Source of the DNA: Nitrosomonas sp.
GTDB taxonomy: Bacteria > Pseudomonadota > Gammaproteobacteria > Burkholderiales > Nitrosomonadaceae
Direction: 5' to 3'
DNA: 64,000 nt
Assembly: GCA_020446045.1 (NCBI GenBank)
Contig: JAGRFM010000058.1
Span: 1 to 64,000, forward strand
Shown: positions 26,216 through 35,828 of the stretch, in pieces
How the letters are laid out: the number at the start of each line of letters is the position of its first letter
Numbering within the stretch: the stretch's first letter is position 1
The notes under the pieces: generated by a model
Database searches by the model: none
The model's input: the letters and a program-made list of their open reading frames with translations, nothing else
What the model was told of the DNA's origin: nothing
Position numbers and translations under genes: made by a program

Positions 26216-28521
26216 GAATTAAACAACATATTGTGTTTTTATTGATTCCGGTTTTATTTCTCAGCGGATGTGCAATCAATAATAAGACGTTTGGCACCCG
26301 GAATGCTGCGTTTGACGAAGGTAAACATTTAATCGAATCAGGGGAATTGGAACTCGGTTTGATGAAACTGGAACAAGCCGCACGAGAAGAACCCAAAAAC
26401 AAGGAGATTAAAGCAGTACTGATACGGCACCGAGATGAAGTGTTTGCAAAAATGTTATTTGACGCCGACAATGCGCGAGCCGATGGTAACCTGGATCTGG
26501 CTGAAGAAAAGTATTATCGTATTTTGGATTATTTCCCGCGTAATGATAGGGTTCGGGCTGGTCTTGAAGCGGTGAGTCAGGATCGTCATCATATTGCAAC
26601 CGTTGAATATGCCGAACAATTGCTTGAACTCAACGATCCGGATGGTGCTGAAGAAGCCGTGCGATCCGTATTGCAGGAAAATCCGATGCAAGGTCATGCG
26701 CGTCAGTTGATCAAGGAAATCAGCAGGCAGATTGCGCGTGCGGAAAGTGTGGATTTAACTTTGGAGACCGCATTCAAGAAACCGTTGTCAATGGAATTCA
26801 AGGATACCGAACTCAAATCGGTTTTTGAGATCATGTCACGTACGGCGGGCGTCAATTTTGTATTTGATAAAGACGTCCGGCAGGAAATTAAAATTTCAGT
26901 CTTTGTCCGTGACAATACCGTGGAAGATATCCTGAAGCTGTTACTCATGACCAATCAACTCGCGTACACGCGGTTGAATGACAACTCCCTGCTGATTTAT
27001 CCGAATACGCCAGCCAAGCAGAAAGAATATCAGGAGCTGGTCGTACGCAGTTTTCCCGTTGCGTATACCGATGTGAAGCAAATGGTCGCCATGGTCAGAG
27101 GTTTGGTCAAAGCGAAAGATATTTATGTCAATGAACAGCTCAATCTTTTCATTATGCGCGATACGCTGGAAGCGATTCGGGTGGTTGAGAAGTTAGTATC
27201 ATTGAACGACTTACCTGAGCCGGAAGTGATGCTGGAAGTCGCGATATTGACTGTCAACCGGGATAATAATTTTTTATTGGGCCCCACATTACCGCAAAGC
27301 GCAAGTTTTAGTTTCACTGGATTAGCACCGGGTGGTGAAGCGGCAGCTGCAACATTTAGCGCGATCAGCCAGAAAGGATTTCCTGATCTTAAAAGTTTTT
27401 CTATTAGCGACACAGTCAAGCTCGACTTTATGCATTCCCTGGCACAAGGCGATGTATTGGCAAACCCACGGATTCGGGTGAAAAATCGTGAAGCAGCCAA
27501 ATTTCATATCGGTACCAGACAGCCGATATTTTCAGCCAGTGTCGCGGGGGGCGGTATCAGTAATGTTGTTACGTCAACGCCAACATTTATCGATGTAGGT
27601 ACCAAACTCGATATAGAGCCAGTGATTGGGCTAAATAATGAGGTCGCCATGAAAGTCCAGCTGGAGGTCAGTGAAATTATTGGTGAAGCATCTGGGCCCA
27701 GTAATGCTAAAGCGCCAATCATTACCACGACCAACGCTGAAACTTTATTAACTTTAAAGGATGGTGAAACACAAGTATTGGCGGGTTTAATGCGTGAAAG
27801 CGAATCCAAAAGTATAGGCGGTCTAGCCGGTTTATTGAATATATCAGGTCTTGATCGATTAACATCCAGCCAGAAAATAGAACGTAAAAAACAGGAAGTG
27901 GTTTTGCTGATTACGCCACGTATTATTCGTAATATTTCACAACAAACGCATCTCGAAAAAGAATTCCATTACGGCACATCGAATCAAGCTGGCAAATTAC
28001 CTGTCAGAATACAGAAAACTTCGCCGGGTTCGCTGGCGCTTGCGCCAGTCGGTTCAGGGGGCGGCAGAGGCGGCGCTACAGGTGTTTTGGGCCGTGGCGC
28101 ACAGGGGTTTGCGGGCGACAGGCCGGAAGTCCCATCGAATCCTTTTGCAATGCAGGCTGCAGCGAATAATGCCGGTGAACCAACATTAACCATACAGGCT
28201 CCAAGCAATATCACCTTTGATAAGGAATTTTCAGTACGGGTCAGAATGGTGGGTGCCAAGGCTTCAATTTCGAGTATCGCGCAGGTGAGTTATGAAACCG
28301 ATATGCTGGAACTGCTCGATACCGATAACAGTGGATCGCATACCATCAAGCTGGGTAAGGACGAGCCGTCCGGTATGTCGGCGCAACTGCGTTTTAAAGT
28401 AGTCACCCCAAATGCCGGCGAAACTGAAATCAGCATCCATAGTGCAACGGGCGAGGATGCAGAAAGCGGTGAATCCATTGATATCTCATTGCCTGCTTCG
28501 GCAACGATAAAGATTCAGTAA
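26212..28521 (+). CDS. gspD: Secretin GspD with N-terminal repeats and cohesin-like tail
   Basis: A 769-residue outer-membrane channel. It starts with a lipoprotein signal (LFLSGC, C20), then about 150 residues of TPR-like helices, the secretin N0/N1 regions (MEFKDTELKSVFEIMSRTAG), and the secretin core with the conserved VPIIGLNNEVAMKVQLEVSE-like stretch and a LLITPRII end. After a Gly-rich linker (GSGGGRGGATG) the last ~110 residues look like a cohesin-type beta domain (PSNITFDKEFSVRVRMVG). Classical GspD lacks both the TPR head and this tail. Such tails occur in atypical T2SS-like loci. A shift to lipoprotein sorting may replace a GspS pilotin. Confidence 0.88.
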   Translation: MRIKQHIVFLLIPVLFLSGCAINNKTFGTRNAAFDEGKHLIESGELELGLMKLEQAAREEPKNKEIKAVLIRHRDEVFAKMLFDADNARADGNLDLAEEKYYRILDYFPRNDRVRAGLEAVSQDRHHIATVEYAEQLLELNDPDGAEEAVRSVLQENPMQGHARQLIKEISRQIARAESVDLTLETAFKKPLSMEFKDTELKSVFEIMSRTAGVNFVFDKDVRQEIKISVFVRDNTVEDILKLLLMTNQLAYTRLNDNSLLIYPNTPAKQKEYQELVVRSFPVAYTDVKQMVAMVRGLVKAKDIYVNEQLNLFIMRDTLEAIRVVEKLVSLNDLPEPEVMLEVAILTVNRDNNFLLGPTLPQSASFSFTGLAPGGEAAAATFSAISQKGFPDLKSFSISDTVKLDFMHSLAQGDVLANPRIRVKNREAAKFHIGTRQPIFSASVAGGGISNVVTSTPTFIDVGTKLDIEPVIGLNNEVAMKVQLEVSEIIGEASGPSNAKAPIITTTNAETLLTLKDGETQVLAGLMRESESKSIGGLAGLLNISGLDRLTSSQKIERKKQEVVLLITPRIIRNISQQTHLEKEFHYGTSNQAGKLPVRIQKTSPGSLALAPVGSGGGRGGATGVLGRGAQGFAGDRPEVPSNPFAMQAAANNAGEPTLTIQAPSNITFDKEFSVRVRMVGAKASISSIAQVSYETDMLELLDTDNSGSHTIKLGKDEPSGMSAQLRFKVVTPNAGETEISIHSATGEDAESGESIDISLPASATIKIQ

Positions 28522-28533
28522 CAAATTTTACCG

Positions 28534-29061
28534 ATGAAATTGTCCAAGCTATTTTCAAAATGCTATTTACGAAAAAGCCTTGGCGGTTTTACGTTGATCG
28601 AGTTGATGGTCGTGTTGACCCTGATGGCGATACTGGCAACAGCGGCCATGCCGTTACGGGAACTGGCTCATCAGCGTGAAAAAGAACAGGAATTACGTAC
28701 TGCGTTGCGTCAGATCCGTAATGCCATTGATGCGTACAAACAGGCAGTGGATGACGGCCGGATCGAGAAAAAGGAAGATGAATCCGGATATCCTAAAACG
28801 CTTGACGATTTGGTAATCGGTATACCCGACATAAAAAGTACTGACAAAAAGGTCATTTATTTTCTGCGTCGGTTGCCGCGCGATCCGATGCATGAAGATC
28901 TGGATGTGGCCGGTATCGAACAAACACCGGCCGCGGATACCTGGGGAAAACGCAGTTATGACAGTTCACCAGAAAACCCGCAGGAAGGCGATGATGTATT
29001 TGACGTTTATTCCAGGTCAGAAACCGAGGGTTTGAACGGTATAGAATATAATAAATGGTGA
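28534..29061 (+). CDS. Type II secretion pseudopilin
   Basis: A 175-residue pseudopilin with a basic leader and the processing site GG|FTLIELMVVLTLM, followed by a helical stem (LREKEQELRTALRQIRNAIDAYK) and a C-terminal domain with PRDPMHEDLD, DTWGKRSYDS and DDVFDVYSRSETEGLNG. The last part resembles the GspG calcium loop. It follows gspD by 12 bases. It may be a second GspG-like or a minor pseudopilin; I cannot assign a letter. Confidence 0.85.
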   Translation: MKLSKLFSKCYLRKSLGGFTLIELMVVLTLMAILATAAMPLRELAHQREKEQELRTALRQIRNAIDAYKQAVDDGRIEKKEDESGYPKTLDDLVIGIPDIKSTDKKVIYFLRRLPRDPMHEDLDVAGIEQTPAADTWGKRSYDSSPENPQEGDDVFDVYSRSETEGLNGIEYNKW

Positions 29062-29066
29062 AGTAC

Positions 29067-29459
29067 ATGTACCAGATAAATCGCGTGCGGCTGCAGAGCG
29101 GATTTACATTGATCGAATTACTGGTTGTGATGGCGATTGTCGCAACATTGCTGAGCATAGTCGCACCGCGGTACTTCGCGGCTATCGATAAAGCCAAGGA
29201 AGCCGTTTTACGCCAGGATCTTAAAATCATGCGCGATGCCATCGACCAGTTTCATGCGGATTTTGGCAAATATCCGTTTGATCTTGAAGAACTGGTAGAA
29301 CGGCGGTATTTGCGCAATGTTCCAATCGATCCGATGACCGAAAGTAATGAAACCTGGATACTAATGCCGCCACCGAACGATGATGATGAAGGCGTTTATG
29401 ACGTGCATAGCGGTTTTACGGGACGTGCGATGGACGGGACTTTTTACGAAGAATGGTAA
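29067..29459 (+). CDS. Type II secretion pseudopilin, GspG-like
   Basis: A 130-residue pseudopilin: leader MYQINRVRLQSG then FTLIELLVVMAIVATLL, stem and a compact domain with RNVPIDPMTESNETW and GVYDVHSGFTGRAMDGTFY. It is closely similar in plan to the preceding gene and probably arose by duplication. The start may be ATG 29067 (GGTGA upstream) or ATG 29055, which overlaps the previous stop. It forms part of the pseudopilus tip or shaft. Confidence 0.83.
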   Translation: MYQINRVRLQSGFTLIELLVVMAIVATLLSIVAPRYFAAIDKAKEAVLRQDLKIMRDAIDQFHADFGKYPFDLEELVERRYLRNVPIDPMTESNETWILMPPPNDDDEGVYDVHSGFTGRAMDGTFYEEW

Positions 29460-29508
29460 ACGGGCAGTTATATGCACGTAGCCGGACAGATGCCGGAGTA
29501 CATGCGTG

Positions 29509-30276
29509 ATGAAGCGGCAACAACAAGGGGTCGTGTATCTCTGGGCGTTGTTTGCGGTTACTGTTGCCGGGGTTGTCCTGGCGGGAACCGGTCAGATCTG
29601 GCAGATCACAACCCAGCGTGAAAAGGAAAAGGAACTGCTTTTTATCGGCGAGCAATTCAGAAAAGCGATCATGTCCTACTACAACAACCCGCTGACCGGT
29701 ATCCGGCAGTATCCGGAAAAAATCGAAGACTTGCTTGAGGATAAAAGAGGTGCAGTACCGATTCGGCATTTACGGAAAATTTTTATTGATCCGATGACAT
29801 TAACCGACGAATGGGGGCTGGTTATCGAAGAAGTGCAGCCTCAGCCACAACCACAGGCAAATCAACGGAACAATCCGGCAAGTGCGGCAGGATTAATGGG
29901 TGCAAATGCCAGTCCGACTGCCAGTTCGGCGTCACCGATGAAAGGTATTGCAGGAGTATATAGCCTTTCCACACAAAAACCCCGCAAAAAAGACAATTTC
30001 CCTGATCAATACGCCAGTTTCTCCGATGCTGAAACCTATCAGGACTGGCAGTTTGTCTTCAAACAGGACAGTGGAGGCGGCGCCAACAATCAGCAGGGTC
30101 AGCAAAGCGGGGCGGGGCGTCCCGGTGCGTCACCTTCGTCTTCTCCATTTGGCGGAGTTGGCGCAGCTAAGCCCGGCGGTGGAAGTGGACAGGGCGGTTT
30201 TGGCGGTCAAGGTAGCGGCTTTGGCGGCCAAGGCGGTGCATCGCCTGCTACCGGACAAAATCCGTTTGCGCGGTAA
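29509..30276 (+). CDS. Pseudopilin-like protein with Gly/Gln-rich tail
   Basis: A 255-residue protein. The N-terminus MKRQQQGVVYLWALFAVTVAG is a membrane helix preceded by a short leader but lacks the canonical FTLIE site, so prepilin processing is uncertain. A stem (REKEKELLFIGEQFRKAIMSYY) and IDPMTLTDEWGLVI give it the pseudopilin plan. The last 75 residues are low complexity (GQQSGAGRPG, GGFGGQGSGFGGQGG). It sits at the end of the secretion operon. A GTG at 29506 is an alternative start one codon earlier. The tail may be flexible or surface-exposed. Confidence 0.7.
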   Translation: MKRQQQGVVYLWALFAVTVAGVVLAGTGQIWQITTQREKEKELLFIGEQFRKAIMSYYNNPLTGIRQYPEKIEDLLEDKRGAVPIRHLRKIFIDPMTLTDEWGLVIEEVQPQPQPQANQRNNPASAAGLMGANASPTASSASPMKGIAGVYSLSTQKPRKKDNFPDQYASFSDAETYQDWQFVFKQDSGGGANNQQGQQSGAGRPGASPSSSPFGGVGAAKPGGGSGQGGFGGQGSGFGGQGGASPATGQNPFAR

Positions 30277-30296
30277 GTGAAATTAATCGATTCACA

Positions 30297-31694
30297 ATGG
30301 ATTATCTGCCGGTTTTTCTCGATATCAGCAACAAGCATTGTTTGGTTGTAGGCGGGGGTTCGGTAGCTTTGCGCAAAGTGTCACTATTGCTGCAGGCCGG
30401 CGCACAGGTACATGTCGTTTCACCATCACTTGATACGGATTTGATTGAGTTTGTACGGCAACAAAAAATAACCCATGATGCCCAGGACTTTAAACCGGAG
30501 CATCTTAAAAATCATGCATTGGTGATTGCCGCAACGAATAATATGGCTGTGAATCGCCTGGTGTCAGAATCCGCCAGTGCGCAAAACATTCCGGTCAATG
30601 TAGTTGATCATCCTGAACTGTGCACATTCATCATGCCGTCGATTGTCGACCGTTCACCGTTAATGATAGCGGTTTCCAGCGGCGGTAAATCACCTGTGCT
30701 GGCGCGGCTGATACGTGCGCAATTGGAAACAACGATACCCCATGCGTATTCACGTTTGGCTTCGTTGGCAGCCCAATTCCGAGAGCGGGTCAAACAGCAT
30801 TTTATACAGGTCAAACGCAGACGGTTGTTCTGGGAAAAAGCATTGCAGGGAAAATTTGCCGAACTGGTGCTGGCTGGTAAAGACCAGGCAGCGCAAGATC
30901 ACTTGCAACAATTGCTGGCCAGTGAACAGGATGACGAACCCGGAGGAGAGGTTTATCTGGTTGGAGCAGGTCCTGGCAATCCCGATTTGTTGACTTTTCG
31001 CGCCATGCGGTTGATGCAACAAGCCGATGTCGTGGTATACGACCGGCTGGTTTCTCCTGCAATACTCGAAATGGTGCGGCGTGATGCTACCCGGATTTAT
31101 GCGGGTAAGGAACGCAACAAACACACGTTGGCACAGGAGTCCATCAACGCCTTGCTGGTGCGGCTGGCCAAGGAAGGAAAACGCGTGTTGCGGCTGAAAG
31201 GCGGCGATCCTTTCATCTTCGGACGTGGCGGCGAAGAAATCGAAACGCTGTCGAGCCATCAGATACCGTTTCAGGTCGTGCCCGGCATTACCGCCGCATC
31301 CGGTGTTGCCGCTTATGCGGGTATACCGCTCACCCACCGGGATTATGCGCAATCGTGTATTTTCGTTACCGGTCATTTGAAAAACAATACCATCGATCTG
31401 GACTGGCCGACACTCGCGCAGCCCAATCAGACTATCGTCATCTATATGGGATTGCTCGGTTTGCCGGTATTGTGTGAACAATTGATTGCTCACGGTTTGC
31501 CGGAATCCATGCCAGCCGCTATCGTGCAACAAGGCACAACACAGACGCAAAAAATGGTTACCGACACGCTTAAAACATTACCCGGCCTGGCTGCAAACGC
31601 CCACTTAACCGCACCGACACTGATTATTGTCGGTGAAGTTGTCAAACTGCACCGGAAACTCGCCTGGTTTGCACCGACCGAATCTGGCGATTAG
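30297..31694 (+). CDS. cysG: Siroheme synthase CysG
   Basis: A 465-residue trifunctional enzyme. The N-terminal precorrin-2 dehydrogenase/ferrochelatase domain has VVGGGSVALRKVSLLL, and the C-terminal uroporphyrinogen-III methyltransferase begins VYLVGAGPGNPDLLT and includes GGDPFIFGRGGEE and VVPGITAASGVAAYAGIPLTHR. It makes siroheme for sulfite or nitrite reductase. Its last 53 bases overlap the convergent exported flavodoxin-like gene. The start ATG 30297 is close (20 bases) to the end of the secretion operon, so co-transcription is possible. Confidence 0.95.
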   Translation: MDYLPVFLDISNKHCLVVGGGSVALRKVSLLLQAGAQVHVVSPSLDTDLIEFVRQQKITHDAQDFKPEHLKNHALVIAATNNMAVNRLVSESASAQNIPVNVVDHPELCTFIMPSIVDRSPLMIAVSSGGKSPVLARLIRAQLETTIPHAYSRLASLAAQFRERVKQHFIQVKRRRLFWEKALQGKFAELVLAGKDQAAQDHLQQLLASEQDDEPGGEVYLVGAGPGNPDLLTFRAMRLMQQADVVVYDRLVSPAILEMVRRDATRIYAGKERNKHTLAQESINALLVRLAKEGKRVLRLKGGDPFIFGRGGEEIETLSSHQIPFQVVPGITAASGVAAYAGIPLTHRDYAQSCIFVTGHLKNNTIDLDWPTLAQPNQTIVIYMGLLGLPVLCEQLIAHGLPESMPAAIVQQGTTQTQKMVTDTLKTLPGLAANAHLTAPTLIIVGEVVKLHRKLAWFAPTESGD

Positions 31695-32319
31695 TTTGTT
31701 CTCCGAAACTTCTGGCGGCAGCCGGATCGGTTCGATCCCAATTAGCCAGTTCGGTTTTCAGGATGTTGTGGTAAAAGTTTGATAGCAATTCATAATCCTG
31801 TTCGGAAAGTGATTCAACCCGTAATCGCCCGCCTAAAGCCTGACTCAGTAACGGCGGTTGTTTTAGCGGATCGTGTATGCCACTGAAATAGCCCGCGATG
31901 CGCGCTTTGTTTTCTTCGCTGTTGGGTTGCGTGCCGCATACCACAAAACTGGCGATCAGTTTTTCATCGAAAACGGCGGCGTATTTCGTCATCATCGTCC
32001 GAATCGCTTCGTGTATACCTTCACGCCATACGCCAGAGCCAACGATAAAGCGGTCATAGCGGTTAATGACAGATGAAACATTGATTGCCTCGATATCCAG
32101 TAATGTAACGTCAAGTCCAGCACCTTTGGCAATCCATGCTGCATTATCGGCAGTAGCGCCATATCGCGAAGCATAAATCAAGCCAATGCGTGTATCCTTT
32201 TGGTCTAAAACTGCAGCAATCGCACTGCCATAGGAAAAGGCCAGATAACCGCCCAGTGTTGTTTTAACCGTTGTGGCAATAAAGCCACGCCTGGTTATTT
32301 CTTTTATATTAAATTTCAT
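31642..32319 (-). CDS. Tat-exported flavodoxin-like protein
   Basis: A 225-residue protein with a twin-arginine leader (ITRRGFIATTVKTTLGGYLA) followed by a flavodoxin fold: LIYASRYGATADNAAWIA matches the FMN phosphate loop, and FIVGSGVWREGIHEAI the later FMN-contacting loop. It resembles the flavodoxin_5/HemG-like group but is exported, which is uncommon. The gene ends inside the end of cysG (53-base convergent overlap). The physiological electron partner is unknown. Confidence 0.78.
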   Translation of the reverse strand: MKFNIKEITRRGFIATTVKTTLGGYLAFSYGSAIAAVLDQKDTRIGLIYASRYGATADNAAWIAKGAGLDVTLLDIEAINVSSVINRYDRFIVGSGVWREGIHEAIRTMMTKYAAVFDEKLIASFVVCGTQPNSEENKARIAGYFSGIHDPLKQPPLLSQALGGRLRVESLSEQDYELLSNFYHNILKTELANWDRTDPAAARSFGEQTNRQIRSVQTRRVSGAV

Positions 32320-32438
32320 TAAATTGATGGTTTTTTATAACAAATTACATTACATTAAATGAAGCATTATGTACATAATTTATGTGAAAAATATAAAGGG
32401 TTGTTTATGTACAGTCTTTCATGAAAGTAAATTAAACA

Positions 32439-35400
32439 ATGGCTTCTGTCTTTTTTAAATGGTTCAGTGATCAAGGGATACGTGGCAAGCTGCTGATGTT
32501 TATCACGATTCCAATTTTTACAATCCTTTTGTTCGCTTTCTACGGTATTTCAGATCAATTTCAGCGCTATACAAACAGTAAAAATACGCAGCATTTTTTT
32601 TCCCTTATGATCACGCTTGATGATCTTGTACATGAATTACAAAAAGAGCGTGGAATCAGTGCCGGTCTAATCAAGACAGGAGAAGAATTTCAAGAAGCCA
32701 TATTTTTGCAACGTGAAAAAACCGATCAGGCGTCAACCCGGTTTCTACAGCAACAAGAAAAACTCGAATTAAATTTCTTGAAGCAAGAAACGCATGAATT
32801 ATTGTTTAAAATCAACCAACTTTTAGCACAATTGCCGAGTATCCGTGCAACCATTGATAATGCTGATCTTCAGCATGTAGTTGATGATTACTCTAACCTC
32901 AATGCACATATCATTAATTTTATTCAAAATATTCGATTATTGGTAGAAGAAAAAGAATTAGCCAGATTAAGTCATGCTTATGTCAATTTGCTTTGGCTTC
33001 AGGAACGCGCTGGTCAGGAAAGAGCGGTTGTAATTAGAATCTTGACGACAAACACGATACATGCAAATTATTTTCGTCAGGTTCTGGGCTTTATTGAGTT
33101 TCAGGAATCTTTGATCAATGAATATGGTATTAAGGCGCCACTCAAATATCGAGAAATGTTGCAGCAGATTTTAACCGGTTCAGTTAACAATAAAGTTAAA
33201 AATTTCCGTGATGTGGTTGCAAATACAGCGATTCGCAATGAATTCTTGAATGAATTGCATGCTTTAATCGGTTACGGTGGAGTCATTTATGATTTCAAAA
33301 ATTATATTATTCATAGTGATTCTTCTTATCTTCAAAGCTTTTTGCAAAAAAAATCCGCTGTTAATGACTTGATAAATCGCTATAAACAGTCTAATGATTT
33401 AACACAAGAGGATCTTTCTCATATCAAGAAAATTGAGAATGTGCTGAATCAGTATTTTAACCTGGTTAATGATGTCACGAAATATATACGGCAAGGTTTG
33501 TCAGCCCAGGAAATTGGTAAGTTATTAGAAATAAATGACAAAGCGGCATTTACGGCGATGGAAAATTTACGTGCCAGTTCCATTGGAATGGATACGTCAA
33601 TTCATTGGTGGGAATACGCCACTGAACGTATCAGTTTAATTAAAGGTGTAAATGATCAACTCAGATCAGATATGAAGAGACTCGTTGATGACTACACACA
33701 ATCGACACTCAATTTTTTCTGGTTTTTCATTTTAATAACAAGCCTCACATTAGTAGTTTCTTTCATTTTTTGTCATCTGTTAATGAAAAGACTGGTTGGA
33801 TCGATCAAAAGAATTTCCAATGAAATGGAACGAATGTTTGTAGAGAATAAATTCGATAATCCTTTAATGATCACGGGTAAAGACGAAATAGGAGTAATGG
33901 CGGGTACTTTTAATAAATTATTAAATGAACGACTGAAATTTAAAACACAAATAGAATTGTCTGCGGAAGTATTTGCTAATACAAACGAAGCTATCATGAT
34001 TGCCGACAAGCATAAGCAAATACAAATCGTCAATACAGCGTTTGAAGAAATAACCGGATCAAACAAAAATGAATTTTTAGGGCAGGATTTTTTTATTCTG
34101 AATGAGGCGTTTCCCGATAATGTATCGTCTCAATTTATTTGGGATGCGCTTGAATCCAATGGTCATTGGGAAGGTGAGCTTTGGGCGAAAAAAGCCAATG
34201 GTAAAAAATATTTAATGGGATTGAGAATCAATGTTGTTAAAAATGAAGACAAGATAGCCCATTACATCGGTATATTTGCCGATATTACGGAACGCAAACA
34301 GCATGAAGAGCATGTTTGGCGTCAGGCGAACTTTGATAGCCTGACCAATTTGCCTAACCGCAATATGTGTATGGATCAATTATCCCAATATTTAAAGCGT
34401 GCTGATCGTTTAAAAACGCAAATCGCTGTCCTTTTTATTGATCTCGACAGATTTAAACTCATCAATGATTCTATGGGCCATGATGCTGGTGATGAATTGT
34501 TGATGGAAATAGCCAAAAGACTCAAAAAAACTGTGCGGGAATCAGATATAGTTTGCCGCCTTGGGGGAGATGAATTTGTTATTTTGCTGGAGGGTATACA
34601 GGAAGCCTATATTTTAGAAAAAATTTCTGAAAATATTCTGGCCAAAATAGCACACCCTGTCCAAATGAACGATCAAACTGAAGCGTATATTTCCGGCAGT
34701 ATTGGTATTGCGCTTTATCCACAGGACGGACAAACGGTTGAAACTTTGATAAAGCATGCAGATATTGCCATGTATCAAAGTAAGAAAAACGGGCGTAACA
34801 ATTTCATTTTTTACCAGCAGGAAATGAATAAAGCTGCTTCGCTGCATATGGAAATTGAAAAAGAATTACGGCGAGCCATTAATGAACAACAATTCTGCCT
34901 GCATTACCAGCCCGTTATAGACCTGTCGAGTGGGCGTATTATTGGTGCTGAAGCACTGATTCGTTGGCGGCATCCTGCAATGGGTCTTGTTGGCCCTGAC
35001 AAATTCATTCGTATCGCTGAAGAAACCGACTTGATTGTGCCGATAGGAGAATGGATAATCACAACAGCAATGAAACAGGCCGTTGAATGGAATAAATTGA
35101 GCGATCAACCCTTAAAAGTTGCTGTCAATATTTCCAGCCGCCAGTGTAATGATCATGGCAGGAACATTGAGGAGTTTCTATCAAAATCATTGGAAGCAGT
35201 TAAACTGGAACCCGGCATGCTGGAAATTGAAATCACTGAAAGTTTGCTGATGCATGGTTCTGACGAAATGATTAGTTCTCTTCAGAAAATACGCGACTTG
35301 GGAATCGGTATTTCATTAGACGATTTTGGTACAGGTTATTCTTCGCTAAGTTATCTAAAACATTTTCCAATCTCTACGATTAAAATCGATCAATCTTTTG

Positions 35401-35675
35401 TTAAAGATGTGACAACCAATGAAAAAGATGCACGGCTTGTTCAGGCTATTGTTATGCTGGGTAACGCTCTAAATCTCAATGTAATTGGGGAAGGAATCGA
35501 ACTGGCCGAGCATGCGGATTATTTAAAAAAGCTGTCATGCAGAAGCGGGCAAGGTTACTATTTCTCAAAACCGTTAACCGTTGAGGAGTTTGGCATGTAT
35601 TTACATCAGAATGCAACGGCAAATGGTTTGAATTCCCATCATTCCCATAGCCCGGCCTCGCGTGTTCAATCGTAG
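32439..35675 (+). CDS. NIT-HAMP-PAS-GGDEF-EAL cyclic di-GMP protein
   Basis: A 1078-residue membrane signalling protein. The first helix (about residues 18-40) leads into a periplasmic NIT-type nitrate/nitrite-sensing domain (ELQKERGISAGLI, LQERAGQERAVV). A second helix near 425, HAMP, PAS (about 510-620), GGDEF with intact GGDEF (709-713) and EAL with intact EALIRWRHP (from about 838) and DDFGTGYSSL follow. Both cyclase and phosphodiesterase sites look active; which dominates cannot be judged. It stands alone. A PilZ fusion at 8091 is a possible reader of the same messenger elsewhere in the window. Confidence 0.9.
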   Translation: MASVFFKWFSDQGIRGKLLMFITIPIFTILLFAFYGISDQFQRYTNSKNTQHFFSLMITLDDLVHELQKERGISAGLIKTGEEFQEAIFLQREKTDQASTRFLQQQEKLELNFLKQETHELLFKINQLLAQLPSIRATIDNADLQHVVDDYSNLNAHIINFIQNIRLLVEEKELARLSHAYVNLLWLQERAGQERAVVIRILTTNTIHANYFRQVLGFIEFQESLINEYGIKAPLKYREMLQQILTGSVNNKVKNFRDVVANTAIRNEFLNELHALIGYGGVIYDFKNYIIHSDSSYLQSFLQKKSAVNDLINRYKQSNDLTQEDLSHIKKIENVLNQYFNLVNDVTKYIRQGLSAQEIGKLLEINDKAAFTAMENLRASSIGMDTSIHWWEYATERISLIKGVNDQLRSDMKRLVDDYTQSTLNFFWFFILITSLTLVVSFIFCHLLMKRLVGSIKRISNEMERMFVENKFDNPLMITGKDEIGVMAGTFNKLLNERLKFKTQIELSAEVFANTNEAIMIADKHKQIQIVNTAFEEITGSNKNEFLGQDFFILNEAFPDNVSSQFIWDALESNGHWEGELWAKKANGKKYLMGLRINVVKNEDKIAHYIGIFADITERKQHEEHVWRQANFDSLTNLPNRNMCMDQLSQYLKRADRLKTQIAVLFIDLDRFKLINDSMGHDAGDELLMEIAKRLKKTVRESDIVCRLGGDEFVILLEGIQEAYILEKISENILAKIAHPVQMNDQTEAYISGSIGIALYPQDGQTVETLIKHADIAMYQSKKNGRNNFIFYQQEMNKAASLHMEIEKELRRAINEQQFCLHYQPVIDLSSGRIIGAEALIRWRHPAMGLVGPDKFIRIAEETDLIVPIGEWIITTAMKQAVEWNKLSDQPLKVAVNISSRQCNDHGRNIEEFLSKSLEAVKLEPGMLEIEITESLLMHGSDEMISSLQKIRDLGIGISLDDFGTGYSSLSYLKHFPISTIKIDQSFVKDVTTNEKDARLVQAIVMLGNALNLNVIGEGIELAEHADYLKKLSCRSGQGYYFSKPLTVEEFGMYLHQNATANGLNSHHSHSPASRVQS

Positions 35676-35828
35676 TAACATGGCTTTTGTAAATCCACAT
35701 TATTCTAAAGTATATAAGCACGGCAAAATTGGTATGACATAATTCCATCTGGTCATGAAAACAGACCAATAGTATGATTAAGGTCGCCAGTTAACCGGAA
35801 AATAACAAAAGCTGACAATAAAAAAACC

